A stretch of DNA of 64,000 nt from Ancylostoma caninum (Eukaryota > Nematoda > Chromadorea > Rhabditida > Ancylostomatidae): the NCBI GenBank assembly GCA_037903475.1, contig JBAJFG010000030.1, positions 806,001 to 870,000 on the forward strand, in the 5' to 3' direction. Position 1 is the stretch's first letter. Each line of letters starts with the position of its first letter. Below the pieces are notes generated by a model. That model saw nothing but the letters and a program-made list of their open reading frames with translations, had not been told where the DNA came from and did no database searches. Shown here in pieces: positions 55,908-64,000 of the stretch. Made by a program: the position numbers and the translations under genes.

Positions 55908-56180
55908 CAGTGATGGACGCAGAGATGGACGGGATGGAAGGGGGGGGGGGAGGGGCTGGGAAAAAAGTGGTATCTCCATCGTCTCTCCGTCTCGATACCT
56001 GGCCGGAAAAAATACTAAAAACATTGCTTTAAATATTAAATGATTGACAACAGATATTGTTAGAGAAATAATAAAAATAATTAAAAATAAACTTATACAA
56101 GATTTTCTTCAATCTATAAAAAATAATTTCGAGAATTCGGCGACTTATTCTCGAAAATGAGCCCTCCTTTCGCCCCACTG
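55908..56180. mobile_element. Degenerate hAT-like miniature element, 273 bp, reverse orientation
   Basis: The ends are CAGTGATGGACGCAG and TTCGCCCCACTG. ATTTCGAGAATTCGGCGAC near the right end is the reverse complement of the family sub-terminal block. The flanks CTATGTGC and CTGTGTAC match at 6 of 8 bases. Confidence 0.72.
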
Positions 56181-57081
56181 CTGTGTACCATACCCTCGAA
56201 TTTACCAGGAGTCTCATACCCAGTGATAAGCGCTTACTCTTGCTCTTAGCGATGAGAGGTATCACTGGTTATAGACAACATTTACCATGGGTAATGTCAA
56301 TGATTCATTTAGGCTATGGCAGTGACAGGCCCCTGAGAGGGAATGAGGGTAACTCCGTATTCATGTGTGACTCTAAGCAAACTGCTGATGGTTTGAGAAT
56401 GCAGTGATTACTTATCATTGGTCGTTGGTGTTCCCGCAACGCAACGGGACAGGTATTCTGTGATACGGTCTCGTTGCCCTTTTTGTCACTTATTTCCTTG
56501 TTCTGCATGAATTTTGTTCGCTATCGTTATCGAGAAGCAGCGAAGGGGAAGTGTGATTAAAATAATTGCATTCACTGCACAGGAAACAAGATCTTTCAGT
56601 TGCAAGGATTTTACTTCCTTATTAAAACTAGATTTGGTGCATTTGTCATTGAAAACGAAAGCAAATAGAATTTTTCAACGAAAAGCACTTCCCTGCAAAT
56701 GACATCTCGTCAATCTGGTGGATCAAGGGGCTGATGGATGATTCTCGCCTCCCCTTCAACCGTTGATAAAGCTTTTCTCACATTAAATAAATAAACATCA
56801 GCAAATTAATATTTGTATGAATAAATTAAACAAATAAGCGTGGCACAGATTTTAGTCAGTTCCAAGTTCGGGTTTCTTCTTGGACTTTGGTGGACTACAT
56901 AATTTTATGCACATGTATCAGTCCAAATGATCAACGTTGTATTGGATACATATATTCGATATTCGAATATTCGATTTCGAATAAGTCAGCAATTGGAATA
57001 TTGGGAGAAAGATGAACTACAGAGCTTTTTGCTTTTGGGTCATTCAAGTTTTTCGGACTCGCTCCAAAATTATTTGGTGAG
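56181..57081. other. Intergenic region, nothing recognised
   Basis: It contains one TTTACCATGGGTAAT fragment of the palindromic family at 56281 and otherwise no feature I can support. Confidence 0.45.
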
Positions 57082-57500
57082 TTAAAGGCAGCACCCGTCG
57101 AAACCATCGTGTTTGTGATTTCGGCGGGTTTTGGGGTTTTTGGGGGTGTATTGCTCATATCCGGTGGTGAAATCGCGTGAAAAACCCAAGAAAGCCAGGA
57201 AAACGCGATGTTGCCTTCCGTGCGCGGACGCGTATTCCGGCGGCGCCCTGCGTGCGCAAATGGGTCCCAGCACGGAGACAGAGAATCGGTAGCAGCCCGC
57301 ATGCGTTTAAATGCGTAAGTTGGCGCGTCGGGCCCTCCGAAGCACTGGCGGATCGGGCGTGCACACGACGGCAGTTCGCCGTTTTCTGCAGGTAAGGCGT
57401 CACTGTGTGTGTTCCTTGCAGATTCTTGATGTGCGCGACGCCTACTTTAGGGTTCGCAGCTCAGGTCCGAGTCGAGGATTTCGACTCGTGCTGCCTTTAA
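57082..57500. mobile_element. 419-bp TTAA-flanked miniature element, copy 2
   Basis: The ends TTAAAGGCAGCACCCGTCGA… and …TCGACTCGTGCTGCCTTTAA are inverted copies. The middle is GC-rich (GTGCGCGGACGCGTATTCCG); open frames on both strands across it are shadows. Confidence 0.78.
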
Positions 57501-58952
57501 ATAAATTTATTCGAATTTTATTCGAGCAACACTATAACGTTAACCGTTTTCATTTTCTTGCCCAATGAATGAATCCACTGCGTAGAGTAATTACTAGTTA
57601 TAAAACCTCTTGAAGCCCTTTATCCAGCTTATGAGAAAAGTGCTGAAATATATGCTGTATAGGCAATCTGTGTGAAACTCGGAACTTAAATTCATGTGTC
57701 TAGCAATCACCTATGTTGCAGAAAAAATCCACTTTGGCGTGTTCTCGTCCAGCTTACCCGCTTTCCAGTGGTGTTTACGTTCGTTATTGCTTTCGTATCT
57801 GAGTAATGTTGTTATTCTGTCTTTGAGGTTCGATGGAATTCTATGAGGAAAACATCAGGGGCTTGTTTATGAGAAGTTTTATACTTTTAGTTGACTCCGC
57901 CCACTTGGCATTTTTGCAGAAATCCATCTGATTCGCAGATTTCAAGCGCTGCAAGACCTGAGAGGCATTCGTCATTGAGTTCATCTGTGGCTTGCATGTT
58001 TACCCATGTGTGTTTACCCATGCATTTCCTGTATTGTGCCTCGGTTATTAGCACGCTAAAGCGATGGAGATTGGCATGGAGGGAATATTGATTATATATT
58101 AGCAGCCTATTTTTTCCTGTAGGGCCTCACATGGTTATGCGTGTTGATGCGGGAGCTGTCTAGAGGATGTTGTAGGAAATGGGATCTGAGGTTATACTTC
58201 GCGAGAATTTCCCTTTTCTCTCCGTTTCCACGAGGGACTGTACAATTTTCGACGCATAGTTGAACATTTTGATAGAATCCACGGTATTCTTATCCACAGC
58301 GATAATGAGGCAAATTCTCTTCGCGAAATGAACGTGATATTTCCAGCGGAAAAAAATGAGATTAACCAATCCTTCGCAAACGCTCACTCTCTCTCTTTCA
58401 TTCTGTTGCGGTCCTTCCGGTTTTCTGCTGCGGTCCTTCCGATTCGTTCCCCACACATCTATTCTGCTGCGGTCCTTCCGACAATTTGTCTGAGCATTTA
58501 ATGATGGCTCATTCTGTTTAAGAAAGGCCATCTATTGAGGGTTTTTTCTTAACACCCTTGGCAAGTATTAGTGTTTCTCGATGTGAAACGCAGAGGAAAT
58601 CGCGGGCCAGTAGAGACCGGAGTTCACCGCGGCCCAAAGTGACAAAGCTGCAGCAAACATGTTGACAAAGCATGCATTCCCCGAAAATCCGCCATAAATC
58701 AAGTTTCTGTATTCCGAAATGTCACATTCCTAGGGATTTGCGAATTACGAATTTGCTTGTGGTATGCGAACGTTTCCTGTAAAAAGTTACAAAGTGCACA
58801 TGCACTCCATTCAAAAAGGAGTGACTCTCGCGCTGCTTGAACGCGCGCGTCCACCTCGTTTTCGGGGCCGTTTTAACATGCTAGGAAGCTAAGAATCCTC
58901 GCGACTAACAAGTTCGCACCTGTGCGACTTGCCAAAAGCCACTCTGAGCCCT
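57501..58952. other. Intergenic region without recognised genes
   Basis: The only structure seen is three copies of CTG(C/T)TGCGGTCCTTCCG spaced about 25-50 bp apart at 58400-58480. Confidence 0.5.
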
Positions 58953-59377
58953 TTAAAGGCAGTGTGTCACCTCGTTTTTGTGTCTGAGCTTTTACCAGAT
59001 TCTGAATCTTCTCGACACGCTGAATCCAACGGCATACTTAAAATATTACAAAAAGGTCTTTAAACCCTACTTTTAAACGTTTTTCGGGACGGGATTTCTA
59101 ACAGTTTGTCGAGCCGAGTGGACGCGTGAAACAGTTGATCTCATCGATCGAACACGTCTAGACGTGTTGGCGAACACTGCAGACGTGGCAGGAAGCCAGC
59201 ACACTCACGCACCGCTCCGCCCAAGTGGTCCGTGAACTGCACTTTCGGACCCTCCGAAAATGGGGTTTTCGTCATTTTTATGCGCTTTGACGTATATCTT
59301 TGGAATTAGCGTGACGAGGAGGTCTGGAGCCTGTTGATATCTACAACTCACGAAACGAGGTGACACACTGCCTTTAA
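58953..59377. mobile_element. 425-bp TTAA-flanked miniature element, copy 3
   Basis: The ends TTAAAGGCAGTGTGTCACCT… and …AGGTGACACACTGCCTTTAA are perfect inverted copies extending through CGTTT. Internal GCAGGAAGCCAGCACAC parallels the 25454 copy (GTAGACAGCCAGCACAG). Confidence 0.87.
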
Positions 59378-59390
59378 TCGTGCTAAATAC

Positions 59391-59612
59391 TAGATACGTG
59401 TGTCAATAGCGCATCAGACGCACGCATGCACTCACAGTGGGTTTTTCACGTGGACCTTTCAACGTGGCATCATCTCTGCAAATGGAAATTCCAAGCGACG
59501 CCCTGAGGCCACAAACGCATGCGTGCGTGCGTCTCACTTGCGTATGAGCTGCATAAGGACTGCGACTGGGCCAATCTTTCATTCATGGGCGAAAACGCAC
59601 GCATTTAGTATA
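59391..59612. repeat. Dispersed GC-rich element, copy 2 (partner 29986-30215)
   Basis: Same order of blocks as copy 1 (see 29986). The ends contain ACTAGATACGTGTG and GCACGCATTTAGTA, weakly inverted. Confidence 0.7.
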
Positions 59613-60376
59613 AATCACCCATGAACCAACCGTAAGCAATGCTGGTTTTTGGTAGTTGCTGTTTGAAGAGGACATTCCATGCAAAGGAGCTCTGAAGAAA
59701 TGAGAAAAGGGCAACTAATCGGCTCGGGATTCTGAGGGAAATGGATAAAAACCAAATTGGCTGCAGCCATTTTGCAAATAGAGGGCGAGACAGTGCTGCA
59801 AAATGAGAGAAAGAATATCCTTTCTCATGGCTTGGTAGTGCATCCATTTGGCTGTTGCATAAATTTCTAGATTGGATTTTTTGTTTTGCCAGTTTTTTTT
59901 TCGGGATTTTCCTGGATCTTCCATCCAAAGGGCATGTGAAGGTTGGTCAATAGTCTACTTGTACTTAATTTGCCGTACCACGGCGTTGGGATTATGGCTG
60001 AAAAATCGTCCGTGACTTTATGCACGTGCGATTGCTCCTACTGCACCAACTCATTGTAGTAGAAGACGGGACCTATTACATCTGATAGCTGAAAATATAA
60101 AAACTACTGCATGGAAATTAAATTGCTTTTCCCACGCACTGTACAATGAATTTGGCCAGATTGTGAATGATTTGAATAAAATGGATAAAACGTTTTTGAG
60201 GCAGCTGTCAGTTAAGTGCTCTGATTTAAAAAAAACCCATACAGTAGCAGTATACTGAATACATGTGCGAAGCAGTTTTTTTAAAGTAATGTGCTGAAGG
60301 ATAAGGATTCGCAAAAAATCCCATGTGCTTGCTAGATGTCTAAGTCGTTTCTACAAGTGGATATTACAGCATAGGG

Positions 60377-60787
60377 TTAAAGGCAGGAACCCATTTCGTT
60401 TTTCACGTTGATGGTACCAGCAGATTTTTGACCTTCCTTTTTACAGCAAAAGTTACAATAGTGACGAAAATCCCATTTTTGATAGGGTCGTACTAGCTGT
60501 TTTTGGAGCCGAAAGGCGGGTCGCTCCAAGCTGTGCTGGCTGTTCGCCACAGCAGCAACGTCGAGTGAACACGTCTTGACCTGTCCGATCGATAATATCA
60601 ACGGTGATACACATCTTTGCACGTAAACTTGCTCCAGCAAACTGGTACAGGCCCCGTCCCGAAAACGGGTTCACAGGCCATTTTGAGACAGTTCGAGTAC
60701 ATTGCCGGATCAGCGCATCGCGATGGCTTGGAATGTATTAATGGCTCAAAATAGCTCAAACAAGAATATGAGGTGCCACCGCCTTTG
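60377..60787. mobile_element. About 411-bp TTAA-type miniature element, copy 4, inverted relative to copy 1
   Basis: It begins TTAAAGGCAGGAACCCATTT and ends near GGTGCCACCGCCTTTGG, where the right terminus has decayed. The interior TTGATAGGGTCGTACTAG… to TTCGAGTACATTGCCGG is the reverse complement of 25522-25752 with scattered differences. Confidence 0.78.
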
Positions 60788-61867
60788 GATTATAGTAACA
60801 ATGCCAGTTTTCCCTGTAAAGAAACCCGTTTACCCTTCTGGTTAAACTCAGATAGGAGGTTATTTTCGGGCGTTTTTCGGATAGCGCTCCAGAGCGCCAT
60901 TCATTTGGACAGTTTCCAAATCAAGAGCAAAGAGAATGCAGAATGTGATGCATCTTGCTAATCTTACGTCATCTGTCATCGCTGACTGAAACTAACCATT
61001 TGGGCAGATTATATCTATTTTGCCTTAGAAACTTGTCCAATGTACATTTCACAACACATCACAACTTTTTCGGAAGTCAGTCCTGAGACTGGGTTCTTAG
61101 CTTCTCGCAGTTTCTTCTGCCTACTCTGCATATCAAGGGGTAAGCGGAGGTAAAAGTCCAAATCCCGGAAAACGTAAAAGGAATAATGGAAGTCCCGGAA
61201 TGGGCGTAAAATGGAAAGCGGAAAATTTCGCAGGACATTTGCTCTGTGGCGAAAAGATCTCCGGCTTCAGATTTCAGGTGAACAATTCCAAAAGTTTCCT
61301 CTATTTTTTTTTCTTTCAAAATCATTGAGAAGGAGACAACCATTCATAATTAAAAGACGTCGCGGGAATAGAAAGGCTTCTCGCAGCCTCTTTTTTATGA
61401 GAAAGGCTGGTTGCATTGATCTCACAGCCGTCTGAAAATGTCAAAAGCCCACATCTTCTTCTTTAACTTTCCGTATTCCTCCCGTTTTCTGGGCCAAACT
61501 TTAGGAAACTTGAAACGGAATGCCAGAAATGGCCGTAAATCGGAAAGCGAAAAAGGAGAACGGAAAATCCGCACATTTTTGCTGCATATCCGTTCACTAA
61601 ACCATGAATTTCTGGACTATTTGTTAAGAATTACAATTAAAGATTACTAGGTTGCTCTAAGTGGTGCCTCCCGCGGAAAAATTGTTTGCTGCTGCTAAAC
61701 AAAGCAAAGCTCATTCCAAGCTTGAAGAAATGATTTTTCTTTCCATAAATAGGCTTCAGCTAAGCTATACTCACATTTTTCTTCTTTTAGTAAGTCGAAA
61801 CCTCACAGGTTTTCATATTTTGTTCTATTTTCATATTCGGCCTTGAATTAGCTGTGGAATTTTCCAG
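60788..61867. other. Upstream region of the TGF-beta receptor gene
   Basis: The first exon (start codon and signal peptide) must lie here or further upstream and must end in phase 1. I cannot point to it with confidence. Two Lys/Arg-rich stretches (61140-61230, 61500-61570) share GGAAAGCGGAAAA-type motifs. Confidence 0.4.
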
Positions 61868-63965
61868 AAACCCAAAATTTGCGCTGTATATTCTCACGTG
61901 CCAGTAATCTGGATGACTGGGAACAACTGGCGGACGACATTGCTAAAGGAGCAGTTAACGTTACTCTGGTGCGTAACCGTTACCATAGAGTTACTTTGCT
62001 TGGGTAAAATCCCGCACTGCTTTCTTAGGGACTGGAACCAGTCGCTCCAGTGTCGGTAGAATGCGCTGATCGGCGAGCGCACTGTGTGGCGATTTGGGCT
62101 GCTCGTGGCAATGAGACTGAAATGCTTTTGCAAGGTGAGCTGTCAGCCGAGGATTCATCATTTTCTTCATTCTTTTCATCGTAATATTACTATTTGTTGT
62201 TTATTTTATCATGTTCTTCTATACGTTACCTGAGGAGTCACACTATGATCTTCTCTTTTTCGAAGTATAAGCGAAATCAAATGAGATTTTGGACACTAGT
62301 CCTTTAAAACTCCCTATAGATTCAAATTCCCTAGTTTTTGTCCTTGATAGAGAATCGCAACAGAGTTTCAGGATGCTGGGATGTGACCCAAGACGTCTGC
62401 TCGCCTCCTGAGATGTGCTCCAGTGGCGATAGGGTTTTCCAGCCGTCTCGAAGTGTGTTTCTCTATTTTTTTCTTTTGCTTTTCTGCATCCTCTGAAATT
62501 AATTGTGTACCGCTCCGATTCCCACCGCCACATGCTCTCCAACTCAAGCTCACTCCACTAGCCTTCTCGTGCGCCGTCAACCAGTCACGACAGGGGGGAA
62601 AGGCCACGCCCTCACCTTGCTCTTTGAGCCTTTTCTTCGCGCTAACCCTTCAATTTCATTGTAATTTAATCATCGCGGCTTAATTTTTGCGGTGACATAG
62701 CAGTGGGTAAATTTGTGGACCATCAACATGTTACCCTGGGTAATATCAGTATTGCATGCGGCCCTACAAGCTGTTTTTTAAAGTTTTTTTAGCAGAAGAA
62801 TAGTGTCAGGTTTTTCTCATTTTAGCATTTCAAGAAAAATTTTTCGGTAGATACAGAAGTTTTTGGTCCTTTTAGGGTACTTTAGACTTTCCGTACTCAT
62901 ATTTCGTATATTTGGGTTTTTACGTTCTCCCCTCTCTTTCTGGATACTTCCAAACCGCGATCGGCTTTAATGGAAATTGAAAATACTAAGAAAGAAACTT
63001 GTTGCATTTTCATGAATGTAGGTTTGAATGTATATTTTGTCATCATCAGGTCACGATTAAGATATTCCGTCTAAAGAGTAAAAAAATGAAGTAAGGTTAG
63101 GTGTACATGAGTACCTACAAACCCTGTACAGCTTTCGTACACTTTCAAGACAAAGTTTCAGACGGTTTCCCATCGTACATGTGCTGCTGCCGAGCAGACA
63201 ACTGCAATCGCATCGATCGGGTGGTAATTGGCCCATTGGATCGTCGAAAAAACAAAACCGCTCTGAATGCCGAAAATAAACGGGAGAGGATTCGAAAACG
63301 AGGTTAGAGCTCAGATGTGCAATCTGTGCATATTGATCGCTACATTGTGACTTCAGATCACCGCATTACGATATTGTTATGGACTACTTCTGTGACAAGT
63401 GTGGTGTTGTTGTTGCTGGCGTTGAGGAAGTGCTGGTTTTGTCGGGGGAAGAATGTGAAGCATCGACAGTCCACGGATATCATCCAGGCTCCGATCTCCC
63501 CGCGACAAGTTGCTGCAGTGCCGCCAACTCTGCAGAATCACTTGGGTTAGTGATTTTCTGGAAATAAGCTCCTTTGGCTCTTTTTTTCTGAAAAAAAATT
63601 GAAATTATTTTACGTCTCTTTTATCTGCGAGTTTTGCGGATTTTTTCCACGTTTCGTAGTTTTGACAGGTTTGGTTTAGTTTTCCATTTTCTTTTCGTGT
63701 TTTATTATTACAAATAATTCCTTAGGTTTCTAAGATATTTTTTTTCTAGAATGGTAAGCATTTTGTCATTGCACGCTAATTTTTTTTGCTGTCCAGTCCT
63801 TTTTTCCTCTACCTCCAGATTATATTTCCACAGCTGTTGTCCTTATTCCAGTGGCATCTGCGCAAGAACCACTCCTCGCAGAGAAAGATCCGTTCTTGGC
63901 GTCATTACAAGTGGCTGAACAGATTGGTGCCGGACATTTTGCCAACATCTATCGAGCGACATCGA
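61868..63965 (+). CDS. daf-4: Type II TGF-beta/activin receptor kinase (DAF-4 type), 5' and 3' incomplete
   Basis: Exons: 61868-61968, 62029-62134, 62372-62433, 63101-63302, 63357-63545, 63819 to about 63965; phases agree. Translation: LRCIFSRASNLDDWEQLA, then CADRRAHCVAIW, a small exon with GCWDVTQDVC and PPEMC, then PCTAFVHF and the cysteine box CCCRADNCN of activin-type ectodomains. A hydrophobic span ITILLWTTSVTSVVLLLLAL follows, then a basic stop-transfer, and the start of the kinase: VAEQIGAGHFANIYRAT, a glycine loop. There is no GS box before the kinase, and GCW is typical of type II receptors, so this is the ligand-binding type II partner (DAF-4 in C. elegans, used in dauer and body-size signalling). 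The signal peptide exon and the rest of the kinase are outside or not found. The end of the 62372 exon could also be 62454. Confidence 0.82.
62698..62762. repeat. Palindromic TTACCC-family fragment in the receptor intron
   Basis: AGTGGGTAAATTTGTGGACC and ATGTTACCCTGGGTAATATC resemble the two arms of the family at 50745-50825, lying inside the intron between the exons at 62372 and 63101. Confidence 0.55.
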
Positions 63966-64000
63966 GTGCGGTCTTGCTGACTTTTCTGTAATTGCGGAAT

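Noticed and set aside
57155..57403. Frames on both strands at 57.1-57.4 kb
   Set aside because: They fall inside the GC-rich middle of the TTAA-flanked element and show no domain.
61211..61435. Candidate first exon of the receptor
   Set aside because: Its N-terminus is basic and lacks a signal peptide, which a type II receptor requires.

Overview
The window reads as nuclear DNA of a nematode, most likely a strongylid (hookworm or Haemonchus relative). That placement is inference. It rests on four things: three genes that match well-known nematode genes (ced-2, set-23, daf-4); splice acceptors of the TTTCAG type; trans-splice-like acceptors sitting a few bases before start codons; and a probable two-gene operon. 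Protein-coding DNA is a small fraction. All recognisable host genes lie on the + strand, each split into short exons.

Layout. 0.5-3.3 kb: a complete seven-exon CED-2/CRK adaptor gene (SH2-SH3-SH3, 276 residues), one intron of which carries a 170-bp fold-back element. 3.3-8.2 kb: intergenic, with a 541-bp TA-flanked inverted-repeat element and a 59-bp minisatellite. 8.2-19.0 kb: a complete five-exon SET-domain methyltransferase (set-23 type, 243 residues) whose third intron is 8.6 kb long and filled with three minisatellites, a mariner relic inside one of them, and a 1.58-kb transposon inside another. 19.1-26.6 kb: a nine-exon CCDC137-like gene starting only 153 bp after the set-23 stop, with a poly(A) signal, a U-rich Ur-like motif and a splice acceptor in between, so the two probably form an operon.

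26.7-35.5 kb: a segment duplicated in direct orientation (26.7-28.5 and 31.2-33.7 kb, with a third degenerate copy near 35 kb). It carries the 3' exons of an aminoacylase-1-like gene and shows an insertion difference and a deletion difference between copies. 35.5-61.8 kb: no host gene recognised. This stretch holds many small inverted-repeat elements that sort into families by their ends and target duplications: hAT-like (8-bp), Tc1/mariner-like (TA), TTAA-flanked, and palindromes with a TTACCCTGGGTAA core. A second mariner relic lies at 43.9-44.8 kb, and a 1.5-kb hAT-like element at 52.1-53.6 kb contains two younger insertions. 61.9-64.0 kb: the ectodomain, membrane span and start of the kinase domain of a type II TGF-beta receptor (daf-4 type), cut by the window end.

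The host genes serve unrelated jobs (apoptotic-cell engulfment signalling, chromatin methylation, nucleolar or chromosome-periphery biology, TGF-beta signalling). Only set-23 and the CCDC137-like gene look transcriptionally linked. I found no tRNA, rRNA or CRISPR, and no single undescribed enzyme system. The unusual content is the mobile-element and satellite architecture, several insertions of which can be resolved to the base.
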